A DNA stretch of 64,000 bases from Microcoleus sp. bin48.metabat.b7b8b9.023 (GCF_013299185.1 NZ_JAAFKG010000016.1:53289-117288); one strand, 5' to 3'. Counted from the stretch's first letter, positions 47,714 through 57,185 are shown. The notes: generated by a model from the sequence alone, not told the origin. A program made the numbers and translations.

Positions 47714-49441
47714 CTAAAACCCCCTTGCTTCTCCTTCCCCGCGCGGATCGGCAGCCCCTTCCAACCAACCGTCATCAGTCTGGACGATCGCATTTGCATT
47801 TCCCCAGCCGGATCGTTCGACAATCTGATGTCCCCGCCTCCGCAACTCCTCAACCGTCCCAGCCTCAAAACCTCCGCGTTCCACCATCAGGCGATCGGGC
47901 TGCCACTGATGGTGCACCCGAGGCGCAGACACAGCTTCGCCCACATTCATGTCGTAAACCAACAGGTTGAGGACAATTTGCAAAACCGTGGTAATAATCG
48001 TGCTGCCTCCAGGAGCCCCCGCAGCAAGGCGAAATTTGCCATTTTCCGTCACGATAACCGGTGTCATGCTGGATAAAGGAGTCTTCCCGGGGGCGATCGC
48101 ATTTGCCTCACCGCCCACCAAACCAAACAAATTTGGCACTCCCGGCGCAGCAGCAAAATCATCCATCTCATTGTTGAGCAAAATTCCCGTACCCGCCGCC
48201 ACAACCCCAGCCCCAAAACCGCCATTTACCGTAAACGTCAAACTAACAACATTGCGCTCTTTGTCAACTACCGTCAGGTGCGTAGTTTCCGGCGACTCGT
48301 AGGCAAAGCGGCTCAAAGTTTTAGCATCAACAGCTTTTACTTCGCTCGAAGGTTTGGCTTTGGAAATTTCGATTTGCGATCGGCGAAATTTCCCATAATT
48401 CCTGCTAGTCAGAGCTTTGACAGGTACGCTGACAAAATCTGGATCGCCCAAATATTCGGCCCTGTCAGCGTAGGCAATCCTCATCGATTCCGCCAGCAAA
48501 TGTAGTGCATCCGGGCTTTTCCTTCCCAAAATCTTGAGATCGGTATCGCCTAGAATATTGAGGATTTGCAACAAATGAACGCCACCGGAAGAAGGAGGTG
48601 ACATCCCGCAAATTTCGTAAGTGCGAAACTTGCCACAAACCGGATTTCGCCAAATCGGCGTATAGTTTTTCAGGTCTTCGAGAGTGATAATGCCACCATT
48701 TTTAGCCATGTCAGTGGCGATCGCCCGCGCAATATCTCCGCGATAAAAACTTTGGGGATTTTGTGCAATTTGTCGCAATGTCCGCGCCAAATCTCGCTGT
48801 ACCAAAACCTCCCCCGGTTGGTATAAAACGTCACCGCGTGTAAAAATCTCCCGGGCTGCCCGATTCTTGTTAATCGCATCCTTTCGTTGCAGAGTAGCCT
48901 TTGTGAAGCGGGAACTTACAGGAAAACCGTTTTCCGCAAGGGCGATCGCCGGAGCCACCACCGCCGCCCAAGGTAACTTACCGTACTCGCGGTGCACCGT
49001 ATAAAGTCCAGCCACAGTACCCGGAATGCCCGCCGCCAAATGCCCGTCCAGACTTGCCCTTGACCGCACCTTGCCTTGCTTGTCCAAATACATATCGCGC
49101 GTTGCTCGTTTGGGCGATCGTTCCCGGAAATCCAGCGCTTGCACAGTTCCCGTTTCCGCCCGCCGCAGCAGCAAAAAACCTCCGCCGCCGATACCCGCCG
49201 AAAAAGGCTCCACCACCGAAATCGCCAAAGCCGTAGCAGCCGCCGCATCCACCGCATTGCCTCCCTGTTCCAGCAAGCTGTGCCCCGCAGCGCTCGCCAG
49301 GGGGTGAGCCGAAACTGCCATTACCTGTTTGCTGCGCTGCTGCTGCAAGTTTGGCTGTAGCTGCTGGTGGCACCCACCTAACAGTATTACTGTTATGAAA
49401 CAAGTATAAATACGCACTTTGTCCCTTGACTTTGACAACAT
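47714..49441 (-). CDS. ggt: Gamma-glutamyltransferase (glutathione hydrolase), lipoprotein form
   Basis: A 575-residue N-terminal-nucleophile hydrolase. The N-terminus YTCFITVILLGGCHQQ has a lipobox (Cys about 24), so the enzyme is probably membrane-anchored outside the cytoplasm. VMAVSAHPLASAAGHSLLEQ, GGNAVDAAAATALAISVVEP and GIGGGGFLLLR (about 83-94) are family hallmarks. The autocatalytic cleavage site is in SPETTHLTVVDKERNVVSLT, with the new N-terminal Thr about 389. C-terminal blocks NNEMDDFA, PLSSMTPVIV and GGSTIITTVLQIVLN are intact. It transfers or hydrolyses the gamma-glutamyl group of glutathione and related peptides. Confidence 0.95.
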   Translation of the reverse strand: MLSKSRDKVRIYTCFITVILLGGCHQQLQPNLQQQRSKQVMAVSAHPLASAAGHSLLEQGGNAVDAAAATALAISVVEPFSAGIGGGGFLLLRRAETGTVQALDFRERSPKRATRDMYLDKQGKVRSRASLDGHLAAGIPGTVAGLYTVHREYGKLPWAAVVAPAIALAENGFPVSSRFTKATLQRKDAINKNRAAREIFTRGDVLYQPGEVLVQRDLARTLRQIAQNPQSFYRGDIARAIATDMAKNGGIITLEDLKNYTPIWRNPVCGKFRTYEICGMSPPSSGGVHLLQILNILGDTDLKILGRKSPDALHLLAESMRIAYADRAEYLGDPDFVSVPVKALTSRNYGKFRRSQIEISKAKPSSEVKAVDAKTLSRFAYESPETTHLTVVDKERNVVSLTFTVNGGFGAGVVAAGTGILLNNEMDDFAAAPGVPNLFGLVGGEANAIAPGKTPLSSMTPVIVTENGKFRLAAGAPGGSTIITTVLQIVLNLLVYDMNVGEAVSAPRVHHQWQPDRLMVERGGFEAGTVEELRRRGHQIVERSGWGNANAIVQTDDGWLEGAADPRGEGEARGF

Positions 49442-50020
49442 TTCCCCCCGCTTTGTCGGTGAATATTACAGTGAAAATTAAATAACATCATCCTAAAGAC
49501 ATAGATTTAATTTCACTTCAGATCAGAATCATTAACACCCACAAGTTTACCCAAATTCAAATATGTTCAGTAGGGTAATTGTTAAACACACTATATTCCA
49601 ATACCGTTTACTGGTATACCGCCCTGGGGGGTCAAACCCTATGAAAAATAGATATGGAGATTGCTTGGTTCCTCTCTTCGGACTATCTTAAGTAAACCGT
49701 ATTGCACTATGTTCTAATTTAAATTATCATAAATATTAAGGATTATCAAAAACACTCATAGCCAAAAGTGTTGCAGATGAGCGGTAAAGATGCTAGCAGA
49801 GCTACATTAATTATTTTTTTAATAAACATTCCGATCAAAAATTTGGCTATTTTCAAGGCTCAATGTCCTATCTGCATAATAGGCTGGATTTTTTTTGCGT
49901 TGCTGATTTACGGTATGAAAAGCTAAATAGTTTTGTCATAGAAACCATTATCCACAAAGCTTTTGGATTTTAAACTTATTTTTTTCATACCCTGATTAAG
50001 CAACGTCGAATTTCACTAAT

Positions 50021-50104
50021 TATAGCGGTTCTCATAAAGATTCGCGGACGTTGTTGCCAAGAGAACCCTATACGTTTAAGCAGTTATATTTGATAAAGGC
50101 TATA
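50021..50104 (+). repeat. MITE-1, copy D (84 bp, internal deletion)
   Basis: TATAGCGGTTCTCATAAAGA ... TTGATAAAGGCTATA; lacks the roughly 30 bp near GTCAGTCATACCTCATC. Confidence 0.75.
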
Positions 50105-50224
50105 GCTATTGGCCTGCTACATATAGCCTACCGAACTCTGCCACTTTCTCGCAGTAGGTGAACAGTTAACTGGACTCAGCTAGAGATTCGACTTCTATAG
50201 TAGGTAATTCCCGCCTGTTTATTG

Positions 50225-50266
50225 ACAAATCGACTGGTGCAGAGATTATGTACCAGTCGATTTGTT
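50225..50266. repeat. Perfect 14-bp stem-loop
   Basis: ACAAATCGACTGGT pairs with ACCAGTCGATTTGT across a short loop. It is not followed by a T-run; its role is unclear. Confidence 0.6.
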
Positions 50267-50969
50267 AATAATAAAAATTGGTTCTTTGCATAGGCCCTCT
50301 AAAATGCGATCGCCCTGACAAAAGCCCTCAAAGGATTGAACAGAGGGGAATTCGCCAAAAAAATTAGCTGTCAAATCGGCTGCGATACCCATATTGAGGG
50401 TTTTCCCCCCGCTAGGCTGATCCCACTCAGGCTTCCAGCCTGTTATATTGGCTATAGGTAAATAAGCGCAGTACAACTGTATTAATCAAGAGCCCAAGCA
50501 AGTAAGTAGCGGAAAACACGACTAAAACCCAAATTTTCCCACTATTCCCTACCCAACTCTGTTTCTCTTCTTTCCCCCAAGGCAAGGAGTTTGATATAGG
50601 AAGTTAATTTGCTTAATTTTCTGTAATAAAACTTAATAAAGCTGTATAATCTTTTGCGGAAAGCACTGTTGATTCTATGTAGATAGATCAACGCTCGGAA
50701 ACAGCATCCTATTTTTCCCCTTGCTGGCATACACACCAGGGGGTTGAAGCTGGAATCATCAAAGCGATCGGGAAATTATGGTTTGCAACTTAACCGCTCA
50801 AATGCGATCGAGCTTTCATCGCACTAGATCCCAGTCAGTGCGTTTCACAGCCAGCAATTTTCAGTTTCAGCGGAAAATCCTTACTTGCTTCGTATTCTAA
50901 TTTCAGGGATCATATGTGGCGAAGACTATACTTCGGCGAACAACTACCAAACCACAACTAATTCAAGTT

Positions 50970-52001
50970 ATGAACAGCCCAAAAGTCAGTGTAATCATTC
51001 CTGCATTCAATGCAGCCGAAACCCTGGCCGAGGCCGTTGCCTCCGTAGTTAATGGCAGCCACAAGCATCTAGAAATTTTAATTGTTGATGACTGCTCGAC
51101 GGACAATACTAGCAAAGTTGGTGCTAGGCTGGCCAAGCAAGATTCGAGAATTAAGTTCTATAGAAATCCCCACAATTATGGGGTTTCCAAGTCAAGAAAT
51201 TTAATGATCAAGCGGGCAACCGGCAAGTATGTAGCGTTTCTAGACAGTGACGATACCTGGGAACCCAACAAGCTAGAAGTTTGTTTGAAGATGCTCGCAG
51301 ACAATCCCGAAGTCAAAGCAGTTGCTCACGCTTTGCGGTATTTAGACAAGCATGGCAACAAGTTGAGTTACGTTCCTACCTATCCTACAACTAAAGCAGA
51401 AATGCAGGCGATTAAGCAGACAGGCGAAAGTCCTTGGGTTTTCCCGTCTTCTGTGGTAGTCGATCGCTTCATTTTGCTCAAAGAAGGTGGCTTTGCAGAA
51501 GATTGGGAGGTAGGAGAAGATACAGAGTTATTTACCAAAATTGCTCAAAAGCACGGCTTGCTAGCCGCGACAGCACCTTTGGGAAATTATCGAATTAGAG
51601 GAAACTCTCTCACAGACAAGCACTGGCTGAAAAAGCGCATAGCTTCTGAATGTGTCAAGGAAAACCAACTGCGGCGCTTGCGGGGAGAAAAAGAGTTATC
51701 GCTCAACGAGTACGAACAGTTGTGCTTTAACAATTTGCCCCTTTTGCCAAGGCTCAACAAATTTCGAGAAGTTTTGGCACTGCACTACATGAGAAAGGTG
51801 GGACAAAGTTGGTTGAATCGGGAGATTGTACTGACTCTGATTTATGGCATCGCTACGACAGCCCTCAATCCTCAAGCTACTCTGAACAAGTGGAAATGGA
51901 TGAAATCTCACGAGAAGTTGAGCCGTCAAACGACAGAAAGCACCCGTCATGCAGCAGAATTTAATCCCCAGCGATCGTCGGAAGTCAGCGGTTTTTCCTA
52001 A
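50970..52001 (+). CDS. Family 2 glycosyltransferase
   Basis: A 343-residue GT2 enzyme with a GT-A fold. VSVIIPAFNAAETLAEAV (about 6-23), LIVDDCSTDNTSKVGA (about 38-53), RNLMIKRATGKYVAFLDSDD with the D-S-D metal-binding motif (about 78-97), and TWEPNKLE. The acceptor is unknown. The start MNSPKVSVIIPAFNA at 50970 is the usual family start; the frame extends upstream to a GTG at 50916 adding 18 basic residues, which is possible but less likely. The tail (about 250-343) is helical and basic with no membrane segment. Followed by a perfect 13-bp stem-loop. Confidence 0.88.
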   Translation: MNSPKVSVIIPAFNAAETLAEAVASVVNGSHKHLEILIVDDCSTDNTSKVGARLAKQDSRIKFYRNPHNYGVSKSRNLMIKRATGKYVAFLDSDDTWEPNKLEVCLKMLADNPEVKAVAHALRYLDKHGNKLSYVPTYPTTKAEMQAIKQTGESPWVFPSSVVVDRFILLKEGGFAEDWEVGEDTELFTKIAQKHGLLAATAPLGNYRIRGNSLTDKHWLKKRIASECVKENQLRRLRGEKELSLNEYEQLCFNNLPLLPRLNKFREVLALHYMRKVGQSWLNREIVLTLIYGIATTALNPQATLNKWKWMKSHEKLSRQTTESTRHAAEFNPQRSSEVSGFS

Positions 52002-52030
52002 AGGCTCTTGTATTTGTATGCAGGTTTTAA

Positions 52031-52061
52031 TCCAAGACGGTTCGATCTGAACCGTCTTGGA
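52031..52061 (+). terminator. Strong stem-loop after glycosyltransferase
   Basis: TCCAAGACGGTTC and GAACCGTCTTGGA form a perfect 13-bp stem with a GATCT loop, 30 bp after the stop. No T-run follows, so it could stabilise the 3' end rather than act as a classic terminator. Confidence 0.45.
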
Positions 52062-52456
52062 GATAAAAGCCTCTGAAAAATAGATACGCTCGATCGCTCT
52101 GGCGTCGCGCGATCGCAACAAAGCGTTAACCATCGCCTATAGTGTTATATTCAGCCGCCAGCCTCAACCCAAGCGAGCCGGAAATAGCAGCCTGTGTCCG
52201 CCGTGCTATTTGCTGCCAAAACAATTAAAATAGATAAGGTGTAAGTAAAAAGCCAAGTTTTTTGAATCAAAAAATGGGTAGGAAACCTATTGGTTAGGCA
52301 AAAAGTAAAAGCAAAAAAGTAACAAAAATCATGCTTTCTACCTTTTTACCAGAAAGAATTGGTTGAAAGCCCCTGGCTTTGAGGGAGAAATTAAAATCAG
52401 ACTATTCATTACTTCAATCCTCTGACTTTTAGGTAGAGGTCGCTTTTAAACTGTCC

Positions 52457-52491
52457 CAGGTCAACTGTCAACTGTCAACTGTCAACTGTTG
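52457..52491. repeat. TCAACTG tandem heptamer repeat
   Basis: About five copies of TCAACTG; STRR type, 55 bp before the DUF1350 start. Inverted relative of the TTGACAG repeat at 29118. Confidence 0.8.
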
Positions 52492-52544
52492 AACTGATAC
52501 CTTCAGAGAACGATCGCCTTTTTACTTTGAACTAGACTAAATTT

Positions 52545-53318
52545 ATGGACTGGCAAGAAATTTCTGGCAACTGGGTATTAATTCCCTCAAACTCAAAACC
52601 GATCGCGATCGTACATTTTCTCGGCGGCGCATTTGTAGCGACAGCACCGCAACTCACCTATCGGTGGCTGTTAGAGGCTTTGGGGAATCAAGGATATGTG
52701 GTAGTAGCAACGCCTTTTGTCAATACTTTGGATCATATTGCGATCGCCCGGGATGTCCTCAACAAGTTTGAAAATGCCCTCGATAGGTTGCGCGCCAAGA
52801 AATTGCTCAAATCTTCCTATCTGCCTGTCTACGGCATGGGGCACAGCATGGGATGCAAACTGCACTTGCTGATCGGCTCGGTGTTTGACATAGAAAGAGC
52901 CGGCAATATTCTGATCTCTTTCAACAATTATGCAGCATCCGAAGCAATCCCGATCGTCGAGCAAATTTCCCCCGTCTTTAACGTAGAGTTTACCCCTTCC
53001 CCGGAAGACACCAACCGCCTCGTGCAAGATAGCTATCAAATCCGGCGCAATCTTTTAGTCAAATTTAACAGCGACAACATCGACCAAACCCTGCTGTTAA
53101 ATGGTCTGCTAAAACAAAGATTTTCCGACATGATTACAGTTCAGACACTGGCCGGCAACCATCAAACGCCCTTGGGTCAAGATGTTAGCTGGCCTGTCGG
53201 TCAAATTTTTACACCCTTCGACGCTCTTGGCCAATGGGTAAAACAAGAAGTGTATCGAGAATTAAATCAATTAAAACGGACAATTCTGCTGTGGCTAAAC
53301 CCTCTGTCGCGCGTTTAA
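52545..53318 (+). CDS. DUF1350 alpha/beta-hydrolase-like protein
   Basis: A 257-residue protein of DUF1350, conserved in cyanobacteria and chloroplasts. AIVHFLGGAFVATAPQLTYR (about 22-41) at the oxyanion loop, LPVYGMGHSMGCKLHLLIGS (about 93-112) with the G-H-S-M-G nucleophile elbow, and LAGNHQTPLGQDVSW near the end, which supplies a candidate catalytic His. Activity not established. It converges on the RsbW-like gene, 15 bp between stops. Confidence 0.9.
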   Translation: MDWQEISGNWVLIPSNSKPIAIVHFLGGAFVATAPQLTYRWLLEALGNQGYVVVATPFVNTLDHIAIARDVLNKFENALDRLRAKKLLKSSYLPVYGMGHSMGCKLHLLIGSVFDIERAGNILISFNNYAASEAIPIVEQISPVFNVEFTPSPEDTNRLVQDSYQIRRNLLVKFNSDNIDQTLLLNGLLKQRFSDMITVQTLAGNHQTPLGQDVSWPVGQIFTPFDALGQWVKQEVYRELNQLKRTILLWLNPLSRV

Positions 53319-53333
53319 AAGCCGATGAGCCGA

Positions 53334-53843
53334 TCAACCCAAAAGTTCGTCCGGCAACTGCAAAATATCATCTTCGTCGTCCGTCTCGGGGATAGGAGTA
53401 TAGTTTTTGACGATCGACAGACAGTTACGACCCTCAGCCGTTCTCGTATAACTGAGACTGTCTGCGATGTCTTTCATCAACTTGAGGCCCCGCCCGCCCG
53501 AAGCTTCAGGATCGATCGTTTTCGACATATCTTGAATTTTTTGCTCTAAATCAAAGGGAGGGCCCGAATCCCAAATTTGAATCTCTACAGATTCAGCAGA
53601 CACCACCACGTTAATCTCCACCGGCAAATCCGGCCGTTTGCCCTCGTGGGCGTGACGCACCGCATTTGTAAAGCCCTCAGCCAAAGCCAACTGACAGCGT
53701 ATCCACACACTTGTAGGAATTCGCTGCTCGTACAATTTTGCAAACCAGGACAAAACTGGCTCTAAAGCACTCTGGCCAGTATTGACTTGAAGATCCGCTT
53801 TCTTTAGGACTTGCAACTTTTGGGAACCTTTTAATTCAATCAC
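53334..53843 (-). CDS. RsbW-like anti-sigma factor Ser/Thr kinase
   Basis: A 169-residue GHKL ATPase of the RsbW/SpoIIAB class: QLALAEGFTNAVRHAHEG carries the N box (Glu/Asn, about 52-69), VEIQIWDSGPPFDLEQK the G1 box (about 94-110), and SGGRGLKLMKDIAD the G2 box (about 124-137). Such kinases phosphorylate a STAS antagonist and hold a sigma factor or other client. In this neighbourhood a REC-SpoIIE phosphatase (54378) and a STAS protein (57186) complete a partner-switching set. An acidic C-terminal tail (ETDDEDDILQLPDELLG) is unusual and may tune binding. Confidence 0.9.
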   Translation of the reverse strand: MIELKGSQKLQVLKKADLQVNTGQSALEPVLSWFAKLYEQRIPTSVWIRCQLALAEGFTNAVRHAHEGKRPDLPVEINVVVSAESVEIQIWDSGPPFDLEQKIQDMSKTIDPEASGGRGLKLMKDIADSLSYTRTAEGRNCLSIVKNYTPIPETDDEDDILQLPDELLG

Positions 53844-54377
53844 GCTCTGCCACTAATAATGATCGTTCCTTAAAATAGAGGCAAATATTATACTGCCTGT
53901 ACTTTACGTTGTTAACTTTTTTTGCCAAAATGCGGGCAACTGCTAGCGCCAACATCACCCATCCCAGTTATTCAACCGCAGCGTCATTTTCCACTTGCTC
54001 GATCGGCTGCTGACCGTGTAAAACCAAGCAAAATTGAATGGGAGTTCGATCGTACTAGCTTGTGCTGCTAAGAAAATAAATGTCAAATCGAGTAATTAGC
54101 TGTTTACGATACCAGAAGTCGCGCCCCGATGTCAATTCGCGCCTGCTGCCCAAAAAAGTCCATCAAAGTTTATGTTCTGAGTATAAACTGGGTGAAGTTC
54201 GACCCAACCAAAATTTGCATCAAATTTAAAGGTAAATTGAACTCGATGGCTGGCCGGCAAAAGCATTTACCTGAAAAGCGATGTTATTAGACTATACTCA
54301 ATCTCAGACAATCGCCCTCACAGGATACATTTTAAATGACCCCCAGACCTTTGAAAGACTTGTAGTACCCGAGTGCC
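53844..54377. other. Divergent intergenic region of the partner-switch genes
   Basis: About 530 bp between the leftward kinase and the rightward phosphatase, without coding features. It should contain both promoters. Confidence 0.5.
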
Positions 54378-55514
54378 ATGTTTCAAATTCTGGTTATTGA
54401 CGATGATACGGCTGTTCAAGAACTGCTGAGAAGAACCCTGAAAAAACAGGGTTACGAAGTGACAGTAGCAAGCAATGGCGAAGACGGCGTGGCCCAGGCG
54501 CAAAAATTGCGTCCGGCGCTGATAATTTGCGATTGGATCATGCCGCGTTTGACGGGCATTGATGTTTGCCGTCGAGTTAAGGCAGATCCGGAACTGTCAA
54601 CTACACAATTCTTTTTGTTGACTTCTTTGGGTTCGATCGCCGATCGAGTCAAAGGGCTTGACGCCGGTGCCGACGATTTTATCTCCAAGCCGATCGAACT
54701 CAACGAATTGCAGGCGAGAGTACGCGCAGGATTGCGGCTGCACCAACTCAGCCGAGATTTGAAAATTGCCAAGCAAAGCCTGGAAGCAGAGTTAGCCGAA
54801 GCAGCGGAGTACGTGCAATCGCTGCTACCCGATCCGATGACGGAACCTGTCAGCATCGAGGCAAAATTCATTCCGTCCCGGCAGTTAGGCGGAGATTGCT
54901 TCGACTACAACTGGCTGGATGCCGATTATTTGGCGATTTACTTGCTCGACGTAGCCGGTCACGGTTTGCGGGCGGCACTGCCTTCTGTGGCGGTGCTGAA
55001 TTTGCTGCGATCGCGTGCACTGCCCAACATTGACTACTACAAACCGAGCGATGTTTTGCGGGCCCTCAATACCACCTTCCAGATGAGCTACCAAAATGAC
55101 AAATATTTCACCATCTGGTACGGCGTTTACAACCGCATTACTCGCCAGCTAACTTACGCCAGCGCCGGCCATCCCCCGGCCGTGTTGATTTCCCAGTCCC
55201 CTGCGAGCACTGCTAAAATCAAGCAATTAAAAACCCCCGGAATGCCAGTTGGGATGTTCCCCGACGCCCCCTATGTCGATAATTGCTGCGATGTCGAGGA
55301 TTTAAGCACTCTCTACATCTTTAGCGACGGGGTATACGAGATTCACCAACCTGACGGCAATATCTGGGGGCTAGACCCTTTCATCGACTTGCTAGCATCT
55401 TACAACGGTGCAACTGCCGACCAGTTAGAACTCGTTTTGAACTACATTCAAAAGTTGAACGCTAAAGCAGTTTTTGATGATGATTGGTCTTTGCTGAAGA
55501 TCAACTTTGGCTAG
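54378..55514 (+). CDS. Response regulator with SpoIIE/PP2C phosphatase domain
   Basis: A 378-residue RsbU/RsbP-like phosphatase under receiver control. The receiver (about 1-122) has DDDTAVQELL, phospho-acceptor Asp in LIICDWIMPRLTG (about 52), LLTSLGS and FISKPIELNELQARV with the Lys. A helical linker (KQSLEAELAEAAEYVQSLLP) leads to a SpoIIE domain (about 160-378): RQLGGDCFDYNWLDADYLAI, LLDVAGHGLRAALPSVAVLN, YASAGHPPAVLIS and TLYIFSDGVYEIH (Mn-binding Asp and Gly residues). It should dephosphorylate a STAS protein such as the one at 57186, reversing RsbW action. Confidence 0.93.
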   Translation: MFQILVIDDDTAVQELLRRTLKKQGYEVTVASNGEDGVAQAQKLRPALIICDWIMPRLTGIDVCRRVKADPELSTTQFFLLTSLGSIADRVKGLDAGADDFISKPIELNELQARVRAGLRLHQLSRDLKIAKQSLEAELAEAAEYVQSLLPDPMTEPVSIEAKFIPSRQLGGDCFDYNWLDADYLAIYLLDVAGHGLRAALPSVAVLNLLRSRALPNIDYYKPSDVLRALNTTFQMSYQNDKYFTIWYGVYNRITRQLTYASAGHPPAVLISQSPASTAKIKQLKTPGMPVGMFPDAPYVDNCCDVEDLSTLYIFSDGVYEIHQPDGNIWGLDPFIDLLASYNGATADQLELVLNYIQKLNAKAVFDDDWSLLKINFG

Positions 55515-55585
55515 CTGACATCTTGGATCGCATTTGCAACCAAATGGCAAGAAGGCAGCAGCCAACTCAATTTGGCAAGGGGTCG

Positions 55586-55611
55586 CCCGTTATACCCGTA
55601 GGGTTAACGGG
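55586..55611. repeat. Right-end hairpin of the IscB element
   Basis: CCCGTTAACCCTACGGGTAT then AACGGG on the minus strand. Same fold and nearly the same sequence as the left hairpin 57142-57168; probably the subterminal recognition hairpin of an IS200/IS605-type (ISC) element. Confidence 0.7.
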
Positions 55612-55648
55612 TGGGGAATTGCTACTAGGAAATAAAAGCGAAGCAACA

Positions 55649-56938
55649 TTATGTTGAAAAATTGTACTCATAGCCATCAGAAGAGTGAACGGTCGTCAAA
55701 TACTTGGGATGAACATCAAATCGTCTGTCAGGCAACAGCAACATAAAACTTGGTCTAAACCTGATAGCAATTCGTCCCGTGTATTTTCCTGCATATTTAC
55801 CAGAGGGAATATCGGCTTTAACAATGTCCCCAGTGGTAAACCCCATATAAAATTTAGCTTTTGGTGCATGACGTGCAGGAAAACCGTATTTATCGGGTCG
55901 GCATCTCTGTCTAGTTCCGTGTCCTTTTGCAGTTACCTTGAGAGGCTTGATTCCCCGAACTAATAGCTATTCTGGAGTAGAATCCCCTACACAAGTGGCA
56001 TCTGTCCAGTGCTGCTTCTCAATCCCTCTGGTTTGACGATTAAACTTTGTCCGACCACCAGAACCTATTTCTACAGGCAAGTCTGTAGATTGAAGCCTTC
56101 TATAAAGTTCCCAACGAGTAGTATTAACAGCAGCCGCATCTTTAAGTGGTGATGAAGCTTGAGCTAAAACCCGCTTGAGAAGTAATGGTTTTTTCTTCAG
56201 GAACTCTTCGATAGATTTGTTGCCCTTGGCTTGGTTACAGGAATGACAGCTAAGACAAAGGTTACTGACCCTGTTAGAGCCTCCTTTACTTCGAGCCAGG
56301 ATATGCTCAATTTCAAATGGGACATTCTCAACGCCACAGTAAGCACATTTCCTGTTCCACTTTTGGAGCAAATACTCTTTAACCTCAAACCCAAATAGCT
56401 CACCCCGTTGGTACTCGATCCCACTAATTTCGGGGTTTTGCATTTGTTGTAGGTCAAATCAAACTAGCTCTTGGGAAATTGCGGTAATTGGGCAGATTTT
56501 TCTGATGCGCTTCACCCAGGTTTCAATGTTAGCAATTCGACTTTCAAGAGACGGTGGCAGCCAGCCATGTTTGCGGGTTCGGTTTAAGCAACGAGGTTTG
56601 CGGTAACGAGTTTTGCGGTTGCGGCGACCCCTTCTTAAAGACCTGCGAGACTCGATGGAGTCTTTAATCTGCTGCCCTCTGTGAGTTATTTCAAGAGCAT
56701 TTGTAACGCGCCCTGTTGGCTCTTGAACGACAGCAAAACCAGTCGTTTTGCTGCCGGGGTCTATTTTGATGCGGTGCGGGTGAGTTGTTGATTCTTCAAG
56801 GGTTCTGTCTGGTAGCACGATGGTGAAAGGGCAACGTTTAAATACTTGAGCCCTCCCTTTGTTTAACAGTTCTCTCGCCCGCGCTTGATGGCAGGGGTCG
56901 AGAGGTTTTAGGTTTCGATCTAGTACAAAAACTCGCAT
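55649..56938 (-). pseudogene. iscB: IscB RNA-guided nuclease, two in-frame stops
   Basis: Single 430-codon frame (429 aa plus stop) with every IscB landmark: N-terminal PLMP-type region (MRVFVLDRNLKPLDPCHQAR), RuvC-I IKIDPGSKTTGFAVV (Asp60), Arg-rich bridge helix (SRRSLRRGRRNRKTRYRK), RuvC-II ISQELV (Glu157), HNH with Cys198/Cys201 (CAYC) and EIEHILARSKGGSN (His212), RuvC-III HWTDATC (His310/Asp313), then KGHGTRQRCRPDKYGFPARH and a C-terminal RNA/TAM-interacting domain. The frame is interrupted by TGA at codon 160 (three after Glu157; expected Arg CGA) and TAG at codon 324 (expected Gln CAG). Each is one C-to-T transition. There is no frameshift. Confidence 0.9.
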
Positions 56939-57180
56939 TACTTTGAGCCTCTCATTACTGGTTAAGTTTGCCTCGACAATGTTATTAAGTCTTGTTAGGT
57001 ACAGCTCACTGGCTTAACTCATTACACCTGTTTAAAGCTGTACGAAAGAGCTACAAACTGGCACGTATCTGTAGGTTTCATGAACCCAATAACGTAGTTC
57101 TTCCGAACTGAGTCTGGTCAAGTTAGAGCTTCTTATAAGCTCCCGTCATACCCGGAACGGGTTGACGGTGAGTTCTTGAC
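56939..57180 (-). ncRNA. HEARO / omega RNA of IscB
   Basis: Upstream of iscB on the same strand, as expected for the guide RNA of IscB. It starts near a hairpin TCAACCCGTTCCGGGTATGA, then GGGAGCTTATAAGAAGCTC, GACCAGACTCAGTTCGGAAG, TACGTGCCAGTTTGTAGCTC, and ends near the start codon. The pattern of helices and the ISC context fit the HEARO class; the guide would be the 5' flank beyond about 57180, taken from host DNA at the STAS gene end. Confidence 0.8.
57142..57168. repeat. Left-end hairpin of the IscB element
   Basis: Minus-strand CCGTCAACCCGTTCCGGGTA then TGACGGG. Matches the right hairpin apart from loop bases. Confidence 0.75.
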
Positions 57181-57185
57181 AAGAG

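Larger units (their letters stand above)
49442..50915. other. Long non-coding gap with MITE-1 copy D and stem-loop
   Basis: About 1.47 kb without a convincing gene. It contains a shortened MITE-1 copy (50021-50104), a strong stem-loop at 50225-50266, and AT-rich sequence (49500-50000). A 76-codon frame at 50246-50476 crosses repeat sequence and was not accepted. The promoter of the glycosyltransferase should lie in the last 300 bp. Confidence 0.55.
52002..52544. other. Intergenic gap
   Basis: Apart from the stem-loop and the heptamer array at 52457-52491 (TCAACTG about five copies) I see no gene, RNA or mobile element here. Confidence 0.5.
55586..57180 (-). mobile_element. IscB (ISC-type, IS200/IS605 group) transposon
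   Basis: About 1.6 kb: a left hairpin (57142-57168), an omega RNA region, the iscB frame, and a right hairpin (55586-55611). There is no TnpA (Y1 transposase), so it is a non-autonomous element that needs a TnpA in trans. Exact ends cannot be fixed because this group makes no target duplication. It sits directly after the STAS stop codon (57186) in the gap to the phosphatase gene. Confidence 0.8.

Noticed and set aside
50246..50476. 76-codon minus-strand frame
   Set aside because: It crosses a GGCTGGAAGCC-type repeat and has no family features or ribosome-binding site.
55649..56938. Frameshifts in iscB
   Set aside because: All three pieces are in the same frame; only two stop codons separate them.
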